NCBI GenBank assembly: GCA_920105625.2
Contig: OV050031.1
Span: 95,795,676 to 95,859,675, forward strand
Origin: Clusia tigrina
Lineage: Eukaryota; Arthropoda; Insecta; Diptera; Clusiidae
DNA: 64,000 nucleotides
Direction: 5' to 3'
Shown: positions 49,965 through 63,285 of the stretch, piece by piece
How positions within the stretch are numbered: position 1 is the first letter of the stretch
How the letters are laid out: every line of letters begins with the position of its first letter
Made by a program: the position numbers and the translations under genes
Notes under the pieces: model-generated
The model's database searches: none
Told to the model about the DNA's origin: nothing
What the model saw: the letters and a program-made list of their open reading frames with translations, nothing else

Positions 49965-51924
49965 ACGGTACGTCCTACACCTATCAAAGTTTGCAATATA
50001 CAAATGCTTGTAACTTTTTACTGGAGCGTCATAAAACCTTGAAATTTTGTAACAATAAAGTACTCGAGCCTCTTGTCAATTTAAGCTATTGCTCAAAGTT
50101 ATGCTACCTTTAAGTCCCAAATCAAACTCTGATAAAACTTCAAATGGCCCTAACTTCTGTACGGTACGTCCTACACCTATCAAAGTTTGCAACATACAAA
50201 TGCTTGTAACTTTTTACTGGAGCGTCATAAAACCTTGAAATTTTGTAACAATAAAGTACTCGAGCCTCTTGTCAATTTAAGCTATCGCTCAAAGCTATGC
50301 TACCCTTAAGTCCCAAATCTAACACTGATAAAACTTCAAATGGCCCTAACTTCTATACGGTACGTCCTACACCTATCAAAGTTTGCAACATATAAATGCT
50401 TGTAACTTTTTACTGGAGCGTCATAAAACCTTGAAATTTTGTAACAATAAAGCACTCGAGCCTCTTGTCAATTTAAGCTATCGCTCAAAGCTATGCTACC
50501 CTTGAGTCCCAAATCAATCACTGATAAAACTTCAGATGGCCCTAACTTCTATATGGTACGTGCTACACCTATCAAAGTTTGCAACATATAAATGCTTGTA
50601 ACTTTTTACTGGAGCGTCATAAAACCTTGAAATTTTGTAACAATAAAGCACTCGAGCTTCTTGTCAATTTAAGCTATCGCTCAAAGCTATGCTACCCTTA
50701 AGTCGTAAATCAAACACTGATAAAACTTCAAATGGCCCTAACTTCTATACGGTACGTCCTACACCTATCAAAGTTTGCAACATACAAATGCTTGTAACTT
50801 TTTACTGGAGCGTCATAAAACCTTGAAATTTTGTAACAATAAAGTCCTCGAGCCTCTTGTCAATTTAAGCTATTGCTCAAAGCTATGCTACCCTTGAATC
50901 CCAAATAAAACACTGATAAAACTTCAAATGGCCCTAACTTCTATACGGTACGTCCTACACCTATCAAAGTTTGCAACATACAAATGCTTGTAACTTTTTA
51001 CTGGAGCGTCATAAAACCTTGAAATTTAGTATCAATAAAGTACTCGAGCCGCTTGTCAATTTAAGCTATCGCTCAAAGCTATGCTACCCTTAAGTCCTAA
51101 ATCAAACACTGATAAAACTTCAAATGGCCCTAACTTCTATACGGTACGTCCTACACCTATCAAAGTTTCCAACATATAAATGCTTGTAACTTTTTACTGG
51201 AGCGCCATAAAACCTTGAAATTTTGTAACAATAAAGTACTCGAGCGTCTTGTCAATTTAAGCTATCGCTCAAAGCTATGCTACCCTTGAGTCCCAAATAA
51301 AACACTGATAAAACTTCAAATGGCCCTAACTTCTATACGGTACGTCCTACACCTATCAAAGTTTGCAACATACAAATGCTTGTAACTTTTTACTGGAGCG
51401 TCATAAAACCTTGAAATTTTGTAACAATAAAGTACTCGAGCCTCTTGTCAATTTAAGCTATTGCTCAAAGCTATGCTACCCTTGAATCCCAAATAAAACA
51501 CTGATAAAACTTCAAATGGCCCTAACTTCTATACAGTACGTCCTACACCTATCAAAGTTTGCAACATACAAATGCTTGTAACTTTTTACTGGAGCGTCAT
51601 AAAACCTTGAAATTTAGTATCAATAAAGTACTCGAGCCGCTTGTCAATTTAAGCTATCGCTCAAAGCTATGCTACCCTTAAGTCCTAAATCAAACACTGA
51701 TAAAACTTCAAATGGCCCTAACTTCTATACGGTACGTCCTACACCTATCAAAGTTTGCAACATACAAATGCTTGTAACTTTTTACTGGAGCGTCATAAAA
51801 CCTTGAAATTTTGTACCAATAAAGTTCTCGAGCCTCTTGTCAATGTAAGCTATCGCTCAAAGCTATGCTACCCTTAAGTCCTAAATCAAACACTGATAAA
51901 ACTTCAAATGGCCCTAACTTCTAT
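49965..51924 (+). repeat. 10-monomer duplicated segment, copy 2
   Basis: Copy of 47417-49376 with the same rare variants. Differences include 'caaagttatgc' here versus 'caaggttatgc' in copy 1, 'gtaactttttac' versus 'gtaaccttttac' near copy 1 position 48247, and 'gtaccaat' near 51818. Confidence 0.8.
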
Positions 51925-52316
51925 ACGGTACGTCCTACACCTATCAAAGTTTGCAACATATAAATGCTTGTAACTTTTTACTGGAGCGTCATAAAACCTT
52001 GAAATTTTGTAACAATAAAGTACTCGAGCCTCTTGTCAATTTAAGCTATCGCTCAAAGCTTTGCTACCCTTGAGTCCCAAATAAAACACTGATAAAACTT
52101 CAAATGGTCCTAAATTCTGTACGGTAAGTCCTACACCTATCAAAGTTTGCAACATACAAATGCTTGTAACTTTTTACTGGAGCGTCATAAAACCTTGAAA
52201 TTTAGTATCAATAAAGTACTCGAGCCGCTTGTCAATTTAAGCTATCGCTCAAAGCTATGCTACCCTTAAGTCCTAAATCAAACACTGATAAAACTTCAAA
52301 TGGCCCTAACTTCTAT
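51925..52316 (+). repeat. Two linking monomers
   Basis: A class B monomer with 'aaagctttgc' and 'aaatggtcctaaattc', then a class A monomer starting 'acggtaagtcc'. The same pair of variants recurs at 46639-46835 and 52905-53101. Confidence 0.65.
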
Positions 52317-54858
52317 ACGGTACGTCCTACACCTATCAAAGTTTGCAACATACAAATGCTTGTAACTTTTTACTGGAGCGTCATAAAACCTTGAAATTTT
52401 GTAACAATAAAGTTCTCGAGCCTCTTGTCAATGTAAGCTATCGCTCAAAGCTATGCTACCCTTAAGTCCTAAATCAAACACTGATAAAACTTCAAATGGC
52501 CCTAACTTCTATACGGTACATCCTACACCTATCAAAGTTTGCAACATATAAATGCTTGTAACTTTTTACTGGAGCGTCATAAAACCTTGAAATTTTGTAA
52601 CAATAAAGTACTCGAGCCTCTTGTCAATTTAAGCTATCGCTCAAAGCTTTGCTACCCTTGAGTCCCAAATAAAACACTGATAAAACTTCAAATGGCCCTA
52701 AATTCTGTACGGTAAGTCCTACACCTATCAAAGTTTGCAACATACAAATGCTTGTAACTTTTTACTGGAGCGTCATAAAACCTTGAAATTTAGTATCAAT
52801 AAAGTACTCGAGCCGCTTGTCAATTTAAGCTATCGCTCAAAGCTATGCTACCCTTAAGTCCTAAATCAAGCACTGATAAAACTTCAAATGGCCCTAACTT
52901 CTATACGGTACGTCCTACACCTATCAAAGTTTGCAACATATAAATGCTTGTAACTTTTTACTGGAGCGTCATAAAACCTTGAAATTTTGTAACAATAAAG
53001 TACTCGAGCCTCTTGTCAATTTAAGCTATCGCTCAAAGCTTTGCTACCCTTGAGTCCCAAATAAAACACTGATAAAACTTCAAATGGTCCTAAATTCTGT
53101 ACGGTAAGTCCTACACCTATCAAAGTTTGCAACATACAAATGCTTGTAACTTTTTACTGGAGCGTCATAAAACATTGAAATTTTGTAACAATAAAGCACT
53201 CGTTGTCAATTTAAGCTATCGCTCAAAGCTAAGCTACCCTCAAGTCCCAAATAAAACACTGATAAAACTTCAAATTGCCCTAACTTCTATACGGTACGTC
53301 GTACACCTATCAAAGTTTGCAACATACAAATCCTTGTAACTTTTTACTGGAGCGTCATAAAACCTTGAAATTTTGTAACAATAAAGTACTCGAGCCTCTT
53401 GTCAATTTAAGCTATCGCTCAAAGCTATGCTACCCTTGACTCCCAAATAAAACACTGATAAAACTTCAAATGGCCCTAACTTCTACACGGTACGTCCTAC
53501 ACCTATCAAAGTTTGCAACAAACAAATGCTTGTAACTTTTTACTGGAGCGTCATAAAACCTTGAAATTTTGTAACAATAAAGCACTCGAGCCGCTTGTCA
53601 ATTTAAGCTATCGCTCAAAGCTATGCTACCCTGGAATCCCAAATCAAACACTGATAAAACTTCAAATGGCTTTAACTTCTGTACGGTACGTCCTACACCT
53701 ATCAAAGTTTGCAATATACAAATGCTTGTAACTTTTTACTGGAGCGTCATAAAACCTTGAAATTTTGTAACAATAAAGTACTCGAGCCTCTTGTCAATTT
53801 AAGCTATTGCTCAAAGTTATGCTACCTTTAAGTCCCAAATCAAACTCTGATAAAACTTCAAATGGCCCTAACTTCTGTACGGTACGTCCTACACCTATCA
53901 AAGTTTGCAACATACAAATGCTTGTAACTTTTTACTGGAGCGTCATAAAACCTTGAAATTTTGTAACAATAAAGTACTCGAGCCTCTTGTCAATTTAAGC
54001 TATCGCTCAAAGCTATGCTACCCTTAAGTCCCAAATCTAACACTGATAAAACTTCAAATGGCCCTAACTTCTATACGGTACGTCCTACACCTATCAAAGT
54101 TTGCAACATATAAATGCTTGTAACTTTTTACTGGAGCGTCATAAAACCTTGAAATTTTGTAACAATAAAGCACTCGAGCCTCTTGTCAATTTAAGCTATC
54201 GCTCAAAGCTATGCTACCCTTGAGTCCCAAATCAATCACTGATAAAACTTCAGATGGCCCTAACTTCTATATGGTACGTGCTACACCTATCAAAGTTTGC
54301 AACATATAAATGCTTGTAACTTTTTACTGGAGCGTCATAAAACCTTGAAATTTTGTAACAATAAAGCACTCGAGCTTCTTGTCAATTTAAGCTATCGCTC
54401 AAAGCTATGCTACCCTTAAGTCGTAAATCAAACACTGATAAAACTTCAAATGGCCCTAACTTCTATACGGTACGTCCTACACCTATCAAAGTTTGCAACA
54501 TACAAATGCTTGTAACTTTTTACTGGAGCGTCATAAAACCTTGAAATTTTGTAACAATAAAGTACTCGAGCCTCTTGTCAATTTAAGCTATTGCTCAAAG
54601 CTATGCTACCCTTGAATCACAAATAAAACACTGATAAAACTTCAAATGGCCCTAACTTCTATACGGTACGTCCTACACCTATCAAAGTTTGCAACATACA
54701 AATGCTTGTAACTTTTTACTGGAGCGTCATAAAACCTTGAAATTTAGTATCAATAAAGTACTCGAGCCGCTTGTCAATTTAAGCTATCGCTCAAAGCTAT
54801 GCTACCCTTAAGTCCTAAATCAAACACTGATAAAACTTCAAATGGCCCTAATTTCTAT
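52317..54858 (+). repeat. 13-monomer segment, second copy of 46051-48592
   Basis: Same order and rare markers as 46051-48592, including the 6-bp-deleted monomer at 53101. Differences include 'caatgtaagc' (52432), 'ggtacatcc' (52517), 'caaattgcc' (about 53272) and 'gaatcacaaat' (54615). Beyond 54858 the sequence jumps to a different family. Confidence 0.8.
53101..53290 (+). repeat. 190-bp monomer (6-bp deletion), copy 2
   Basis: Same six-base deletion as at 46835, with the same flanking 'aaacattg', 'gctaagctaccctcaag' and 'gtcgtacacc' variants. It differs from copy 1 by 'caaattgcc'. Confidence 0.9.
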
Positions 54859-55642
54859 ACGGTACGTCCTACACCTATCAAAGTTTGCAACATATAAATG
54901 CTTGTAATTGTTTACTGGAGCGTCATAAAACCTTGAAATTTTGTAGCAATAAAGTACTCGAGCCTCTTGTCAATTTAAGCTATCGCTCAAAGCTATGCTA
55001 CCCTTGAGTCCCAAATAAAACACTGATAAAACTTCAAATGGCCCTAACTTCTATACGGTACGTCCTACACCTATCAAAGTTTGCAACATACAAATGCTTG
55101 TAACTTTTTATTGGAGCGTCATAAAACCTTGAAATTTAGTATCAATAAAGTACTCGAGCCGCTTGTCAATTTAAGCTATCGCTCAAAGCTATGCTACCCT
55201 TAAGTCCCAAATAAAACACTGATAAAACTTCAAATGGCCCTAACTTTTATACGGTACGTCCTACACCTATCAAAGTTTGCAACATACAAATGCTTGTAAC
55301 TTTTTACTGGAGCGTCATAAAACCTTGAAATTTTGTAACAATAAAGTACTCGAGCCTCTTGTCAATTTAAGCTATCGCTCAAAGCTATGCTACCCTTGAG
55401 TCCCAAATAAAACACTGATAAAACTTCAAATGGCCCTAACTTCTATACGGTACGTCCTCCACCTATCAAAGTTTGCAACATACAAATGCTTGTAACTTTT
55501 TACTGGAGCGTCATAAAACCTTGAAATTTTGTAACAATAAAGCACTCGAGCCTCTTGTCAATTTAAGCTATCGCTCAAAGCTATGCTACCCTTGAGTCCC
55601 AAATCAATCACTGATAAAACTTCAAATGGCCCTAACTTCTAT
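54859..55642 (+). repeat. 4-monomer segment from the 18-monomer family
   Basis: Order 'ccctaattt' then 'gtagcaat'; class A; class B; 'cctccacc'. This matches 34096-34879 (about 20.8 kb upstream) and the nested copies at 37624 and 38996. It lacks 'cccttac' and 'ttttttctgg', and has private 'taattgtttactgg' and 'ttattggagcg'. It is therefore either an older relative or a partly converted copy. Confidence 0.65.
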
Positions 55643-58190
55643 ACGGTACGTCCTACACCTATCAAAGTTTGCAACATACAAATGCTTGTAACTTTTTACT
55701 GGAGCGTCATAAAACCTTGAAATTTTGTAACAATAAAGCACTCGAGCCGCTTGTCAATTTAAGCTATCGCTCAAAGCTATGCTACCCTGGAATCCCAAAT
55801 CAAACACTGATAAAACTTCAAATGGCCCTAACTTCTGTACGGTACGTCCTACACCTATCAAAGTTTGCAACATACAAATGCTTGTAACATTTTACTGGAG
55901 CGTCATAAAACCTTGAAATTTTGTAACAATAAAGTACTCGAGCCTCTTGTCAATTTAAGCTATTGCTCAAAGTTATGCTACCCTTAAGTCCCAAATCAAA
56001 CTCTGATAAAACTTCAAATGGCCCTAACTTCTGTACGGTACGTCCTACACCTATCAAAGTTTGCAACATACAAATGCTTGTAACTTTTTACTGGAGCGTC
56101 ATAAAACCTTGAAATTTAGTATCAATAAAGTACTCGGGCCGCTTGTCAATTTAAGCTATCGCTCAAAGCTATGCTACCCTTAAGTCCCAAATAAAACACT
56201 GATACAACTTCAAATTGCCCTAACTTCTATACGGAACGTCCTACACCTATCAAAGTTTGCAACATACAAATGCTTGTAACTTTTTACTGGAGCGTCATAA
56301 AACCTTGAAATTTTGTAACAATAAAGCACTCGAGCCGCTTGTTAATTTAAGCTATCGCTCAAAGCTATGCTACCCTGGAATCCCAAATCAAACACTGATA
56401 AAACTTCAAATGGCCCTAACTTCTGTACGGTACGTCCTACACCTATCAAAGTTTGCAACATACAAATGCTTGTAACTTTTTACTGGAGCGTCATAAAACC
56501 TTGAAATTTTGTAACAATAAAGTACTCGAGCCTCTTGTCAATTTAAGCTATTGCTCAAAGTTATGCTACCCTTAAGTCCCAAATCAAACTCTGATAAAAC
56601 TTCAAATGGTCCTAACTTCTATACGGTACGTCCTACACCTATCAAAGTTTGCAACATATAAATGCTTGTAACTTTTTACTGGAGCGTCATAAAACCTTGA
56701 AATTTTGTAACAATAAAGCACTCGAGCCTCTTGTCAATTTAAGCTATTGCTCAAAGCTATGCTACCGTTGAATCCCAAATAAAACACTGATAAAACTTCA
56801 AATGGCCCTAACTTCTATACGGTACGTCCTACACCTATCAAAGTTTGCAACATACAAATGCTTGTAACTTTTTACTGGAGCGTCATAAAACCTTGAAGTT
56901 TAGTATCAATAAAGTACTCGAGCCGCTTGTCAATTTAAGCTATCGCTCAAAGCTATGCTACACTTAAGTCCTAAATCAAACACTGATAAAACTTCAAATG
57001 GCCCTAACTTCTATACAGTACGTCCTACACCTATCAAAGTTTGCAACATATAAATGCTTGTAACTTTTTACTGGAGCGTCATAAAACCTTGAAATTTTGT
57101 AACAATAAAGTACTCGAGCCTCTTGTCAATTTAAGCTATCGCTCAAAGCTATGCTACCCTTGAGTCCCAAATAAAACACTGATAAAACTTCAAATGGCCC
57201 TAACTTCTATACGGTACGTCCTACACCTATCAAAGTTTGCAACATACAAATGCTTGTAACTTTTTACTGGAGCGTCATAAAACCTTGAAATTTTGTAACA
57301 ATAAAGTACTCGAGCCTCTTGTCAATTTAAGCTATTGCTCAAAGCTATGCTACCCTTGAATCCCAAATAAAACATTGATAAAACTTCAAATGGCCCTAAC
57401 TTCTATACGGTACGTCCTACACCTATCAATGTTTGCAACATACAAATGCTTGTAACTTTTTACTGGAGCGTCATAAAACCTTGAAATTTAGTATCAATAA
57501 AGTACTCGAGCCGCTTGTCAATTTAAGCTATCGCTCAAAGCTATGCTACCCTTAAGTCCTAAATCAAACAGTGATAAAACTTCAAATGGCCCTAACTTCT
57601 ATACGGTACGTCCTACACCTATCAAAGTTTGCAACATACAAATGCTTGTAACTTTTTACTGGAGCGTCATAAAACCTTGAAATTTTGTAACAATAAAGTT
57701 CTCGAGCCTCTTGTCAATGTAAGCTATCGCTCAAAGCTATGCTACCCTTAAGTCCTAAATCAAACACTGATAAAACTTCAAATGGCCCTAACTTCTATAC
57801 GGTACGTCCTACACCTATCAAAGTTTGCAACATATAAATGCTTGTAACATTTTACTGGAGCGTCATAAAACCTTGAAATTTTGTAACAATAAAGTAGTCG
57901 AGCCTCTTGTCAATTTAAGCTATCGCTCAAAGCTTTGCTACCCTTGAGTCCCAAATAAAACACTGATAAAACTTCAAATGGCCCTAAATTCTGTACGGTA
58001 AGTCCTACACCTATCAAAGTTATCAACATACAAATGCTTGTAACTTTTTACTGGAGCGTCATAAAACATTGAAATTTTGTAACAATAAAGCACTCGAGCC
58101 GCTTGTCAATTTAAACTATCGCTCAAAGCTAAGCTACCCTTAAGTCCCAAATAAAACACTGATAAAACTTCAAATGGCCCTAACTTCTAT
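55643..58190 (+). repeat. 13 mixed monomers
   Basis: Begins with two 'ctggaatc' monomers three monomers apart (55643 and 56231), each followed by class B with 'gttatgc', then alternating A and B. Later monomers carry 'aagttctcgag/caatgtaagc' and 'aaagctttgc/ggtaagtcc', as at 52317-53100. Private variants: 'gtactcgggcc' (about 56136), 'ggaacgtcc' (about 56233), 'gtagtcgagcc' (about 57897) and 'gttatcaacatac' (about 58019). Confidence 0.65.
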
Positions 58191-61129
58191 ACGGTACGTC
58201 CTACACCTATCAAAGTTTGCAACATATAAATGCTTGTAACTTTTTACTGGAGCGTCATAAAACCTTGAAATTTTGTAACAATAAAGCACTCGAGCCGCTT
58301 GTCAATTTAAGCTATCGCTCAAAGCTATGCTACCCTGGAATCCCAAATCAAACACTGATAAAACTTCAAATGGCCCTAACTTCTGTACGGTACGTCCTAC
58401 ACCTATCAAAGTTTGCAACATACAAATGCTTGTAACTTTTTACTGGAGCGTCATAAAACCTTGAAATTTTGTAACAATAAAGTACTTGAGCCTCTTGTCA
58501 ATTTAAGCTATTGCTCAAAGTTATGCTACCTTTAAGTCCCAAATCAAACTCTGATAAAACTTCAAATGGCCCTAACTTCTGTACGGTACGTCCTACACCT
58601 ATCAAAGTTTGCAACATACAAATGCTTGTAACTTTTTACTGGAGCGTCATAAAACCTTGAAATTTTGTAACAATAAAGTACTCGAGCCTCTTGTCAATTT
58701 AAGCTATCGCTCAAAGCTATGCTACCCTTAAGTCCCAAATCTAACACTGATAAAACTTCAAATGGCCCTAACTTATATACGGTACGTCCTACACCTATCA
58801 AAGTTTGCAACATATAAATGCTTGTAACTTTTTACTGGAGCGTCATAAAACCTTGAAATTTTGTAACAATAAAGCACTCGAGCGTCTCGTCAATTTAAGC
58901 TATCGCTCAAAGCTATGCTACCCTTGAGTCCCAAATCAATCACTGATAAAACTTCAGATGGCCCTAACTTCTATATGGTACGTCCTACACCTATCAAAGT
59001 TTGCAACATATAAATGCTTGTAACTTTTTACTGGAGCGTCATAAAACCTTGAAATTTTGTAACAATAAAGCACTCGAGCCTCTTGTCAATTTAAGCTATC
59101 GCTCAAAGCTATGCTACCCTTAAATCCCAAATAAAACACTGATAAAACTTCAAATGGCCCTAACTTCTATACGGTACGTCCTACACCTATCAAAGTTTGC
59201 AACATACAAATGCTTGTAACTTTTTACTTTAGCGTCATAAAACCTTGAAATTTTGTAACAATAAAGTACTCGAGCCTCTTGTCAATTTAAGCTATCGCTC
59301 AAAGCTATGCTACCCTTAAGTCCCAAATCTAACACTGATAAAACTTCAAATGGCCCTAACTTCTATACGGTACGTCCTACACCTATCAAAGTTTGCAACA
59401 TACAAATGCTTGTAACTTTTTACTGGAGAGTAATAAAACCTTGAAATTTTGTAACAATAAAGCACTCGAGCCTCTTGTCAATTTAAGCTATCGCTCAAAG
59501 CTATGCTACCCTTGAGTCCCAAATCAATCACTGATAAAACTTCAAATGGCCCTAACTTCTATACGGTACGTCCTACACCTATCAAAGTTTGCAACATACA
59601 AATGCTTGTAACTTTTTACTGGAGCGTCATAAAACCTTGAAATTTTGTAACAATAAAGTACTCGAGCCTCTTGTCAATTTAAGCTATTGCTCAAAGCTAT
59701 GCTACCCTTGAATCCCAAATAAAACACTGATAAAACTTCAAATGGCCCTAACTTCTATACGGTACGTCCTACACCTATCAAAGTTTGCAACATACAAATG
59801 CTTGTAACTTTTTACTGGAGCGTCATAAAACCTTGAAATTTTGTATCAATAAAGTACTCGAGCCGCTTGTCAATTTAAGCTATCGCTCAAAGCTATGCTA
59901 CCCTTAAGTCCTAAATCAAACACTGATAAAACTTCAAATGGCCCTAACTTCTATACGGTACGTCCTACACCTATCAAAGTTTGCAACATATAAATGCTTG
60001 TAACTTTTTAGTGGAGCGTCATAAAACCTTGAAATTTTGTAACAATAAAGTACTCGAGCCTCTTGTCAATTTAAGCTATCGCTCAAAGCTTTGCTACCCT
60101 TGAGTCCCAAATAAAACACTGATAAAACTTCAAATGGCCCTAAATTCTGTACGGTAAGTCCTACACCTATCAAAGTTTGCAACATACAAATGCTTGTAAC
60201 TTTTTACTGGAGCGTCATAAAACATTGAAATTTTGTAACAATAAAGCACTCGAGCCGCTTGTCAATTTAAGCTATCGCTCAAAGCTATGCTACCCTTAAG
60301 TCCCAAATAAAACACTGATAAAACTTCAAATGGCCCTAACTTCTATACGGTACGTCCTACACCTATCAAAGTTTGCAACATACAAATGCTTGTCACTTTT
60401 TACTGGAGCGTCATAAAACCATGAAATTATGTAACAATAAAGTACTCGAGCCTCTTGTCAATTTAAGCTATCGCTCAAAGCTATGCTACCCTTGAGTCCC
60501 AAATAAAACACTGATAAAACTTCAAATGGCCCTAACTTCTATACGGTACGTCCTACACCTATCAAAGTTTGCAACATACAAATGCTTGTAACTTTTTACT
60601 GGAGCGTCATAAAACTTTGAAATTTTGTAACAATAAAGCACTCGAGCCTCTTGTCAATTTAAGCTATTGCTCAAAGTTATGCTACCCCTAAGTCCCAAAT
60701 CAAACTCTGATAAAACTTCAAATGGCCCTAACTTCTGTACGGTACGTCCTACACCTATCAAAGTTTGCAACATATAAATGCTTGTAACTTTTTACTGGAG
60801 CGTCATAAACCTTGAAATTTTGTAACAATAAAGTACTCGAGCCGCTTGTCAATTTAAGCTATCGCTCAAAGCTATGCTACCCTTGAGTCCCAAATCAAAC
60901 ACTGATAAAACTTCAAATGGCCCTAACTTATTTACGGTAGGTCCTAAACCTATCAAAGTTTGCAACATACAAATGCTTGTAACTTTTTACTGGAGCGTCA
61001 TAAAACCTTAAAATTTTGTAACAATAAAGTACTCGAGCCGCTTGTCAATTTAAGCTATCGCTCAAAGCTTTGCTACCCTTGAGTCCCAAATAAAACACTG
61101 ATAAAACTTCAAATGGCCCTAAATTCTGG
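58191..61129 (+). repeat. 15-monomer segment, second copy of 42524-45266
   Basis: Follows the 42524 series with the same rare markers: 'cttcagatgg', 'tatatgg', 'cttaaatccc', 'gagagtaat', 'tgtatcaat', 'gtcacttttt', 'ccatgaaat' and 'aaactttg'. The monomer at 60151-60346 has no counterpart there. Private variants include 'ttactttagcg' (about 59225), 'gagcgtctcgtc' (about 58881) and 'ttagtggagcg' (about 60008). Confidence 0.75.
60739..60933 (+). repeat. 195-bp monomer (1-bp deletion)
   Basis: 'gtcataaacc' near 60803 has one A fewer than the usual 'gtcataaaacc'. The deletion is in a run of A and could be real or an assembly error. Confidence 0.8.
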
Positions 61130-62501
61130 ACGGTAAGTCCTACACCTATCAAAGTTTGCAACATACAAATGCTTGTAACTTTTTACTGGAGCGTCATAAA
61201 ACATTGAAATTTTGTAACAATAAAGCACTCGAGCCGCTTGTCAATTTAAGCTATCGGTCAAAGCTAAGCTACCCTTAAGTCCCAAATAAAACACTGATAA
61301 AACTTCAAATGGCCCTAACTTCTATACGGTATGTCCTACACCTATCAAAGTTTGCAACATACAAATCCTTGTAACTTTTTACTGGAGCGTCATAAAACCT
61401 TGAAATTTTGTAACAATAAAGTACTCGAGCCTCTTGTCAATTTAAGCTATCGCTCAAAGCTATGCTACCCTTGACTCCCAAATAAAACACTGATAAAACT
61501 TCAAATGGCCCTAACTTCTACACGGTACGCCCTACACCTATCAAAGTTTGCAACATACAAATGCTTGTAACTTTTTACTGGAGCGTCATAAAACCTTGAA
61601 ATTTAGTATCAATAAAGTACTCGAGCCGCTTGTCAATTTAAGCTATCGCTCAAAGCTATGCTACCCTTAAGTCCTAAATCAAACACTGATAAAACTTCAA
61701 ATGGCCCTAACTTCTATACGGTACGTCCTACACCTATCAAAGTTTCCAACATATAAATGCTTGTAACTTTTTACTGGAGCGTCATAAAACCTTGAAATTT
61801 TGTAACAATAAAGTACTCGAGCCTCTTGTCAATTTAAGCTATCGCTCAAAGCTATGCTACCCTTGAGTCCCAAATAAAACACTGATAAAACTTCAAATGG
61901 CCCTAACTTCTATACGGTACGTCCTACACCTATCAAAGTTTGCAACATACAAATGCTTGTAACTTTTTACTGGAGCGTCATAAAACCTTGAAATTTTGTA
62001 ACAATAAAGTACTCGAGCCTCTTGTCAATTTAAGCTATTGCTCAAAGCTATGCTACCCTTGAATCCCAAATAAAACACTGATAAAACTTCAAATGGCCCT
62101 AACTTCTATACGGTACGTCCTACACCTATCAAAGTTTGCAACATACAAATGCTTGTAACTTTTTACTGGAGCGTCATAAAACCTTGAAATTTAGTATCAA
62201 TAAAGTACTCGAGCCGCTTGTCAATTTAAGCTATCGCTCAAAGCTATGCTACCCTTAAGTCATAAATCAAACACTGATAAAACTTCAAATGGCCCTAACT
62301 TCTATACGGTACGTCCTACACCTATCAAAGTTTGCAACATATAAATGCTTGTAACTTTTTACTGGAGCGTCATAAAACCTTGAAATTTTGTAACAATAAA
62401 GCACTCGAGCGTCTCGTCAATTTAAGCTATCGCTCAAAGCTATGCTACCCTTGAGTCCCAAATCAATCACTGATAAAACTTCAGATGGCCCTAACTTCTA
62501 T
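61130..62501 (+). repeat. Tandem 7-monomer unit, copy 1 (1372 bp)
   Basis: Markers: 'aaacattg', 'atcggtcaaagctaagc', 'ggtatgtcc', 'caaatccttg', 'cttgactcc', 'ctacacggtacgcc', 'gtttccaac', 'aagtcataaatc', 'gagcgtctcgtc' and 'cttcagatgg'. All recur 1372 bp downstream. Confidence 0.85.
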
Positions 62502-62893
62502 ATGGTAAGTCCTACACCTATCAAAGTTTGCAACATACAAATGCTTGTAACTTTTTACTGGAGCGTCATAAAACATTGAAATTTTGTAACAATAAAGCAC
62601 TCGAGCTGCTTGTCAATTTAAGCTATCGGTCAAAGCTAAGCTACCCTTAAGTCCCAAATAAAACACTGATAAAACTTCAAATGGCCCTAACTTCTATACG
62701 GTATGTCCTACACCTATCAAAGTTTGCAACATACAAATCCTTGTAACTTTTTACTGGAGCGTCATAAAACCTTGAAATTTTGTAACAATAAAGTACTCGA
62801 GCCTCTTGTCAATTTAAGCTATCGCTCAAAGCTATGCTACCCTTGACTCCCAAATAAAACACTGATAAAACTTCAAATGGCCCTAACTTCTAC

Positions 62894-63088
62894 ACGGTAC
62901 GCCCTACACCTATCAAAGTTTGCAACATACAAATGCTTGTAACTTTTTACTGGAGCGTCATAAAACCTTGAATTTAGTATCAATAAAGTACTCGAGCCGC
63001 TTGTCAATTTAAGCTATCGCTCAAAGCTATGCTACCCTTAAGTCCTAAATCAAACACTGATAAAACTTCAAATGGCCCTAACTTCTAT
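62894..63088 (+). repeat. 195-bp monomer (1-bp deletion)
   Basis: 'ccttgaatttag' near 62967 replaces 'ccttgaaatttag'. The matching monomer of the first copy (61522) is full length, so the change is younger than the 7-monomer duplication, or is an assembly error in a run of A. Confidence 0.8.
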
Positions 63089-63285
63089 AAGGTACGTCCT
63101 ACACCTATCAAAGTTTCCAACATATAAATGCTTGTAACTTTTTACTGGAGCGTCATAAAACCTTGAAATTTTGTAACAATAAAGTACTCGAGCCTCTTGT
63201 CAATTTAAGCTATCGCTCAAAAGCTATGCTACCCTTGAGTCCCAAATAAAACACTGATAAAACTTCAAATGGCCCTAACTTCTAT
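63089..63285 (+). repeat. 197-bp monomer (1-bp insertion)
   Basis: 'gctcaaaagctatg' near 63219 has one extra A compared with 'gctcaaagctatg'. It also starts 'aaggtacgtc' instead of 'acggtacgtc'. This is the only longer-than-consensus monomer I found. Confidence 0.8.
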
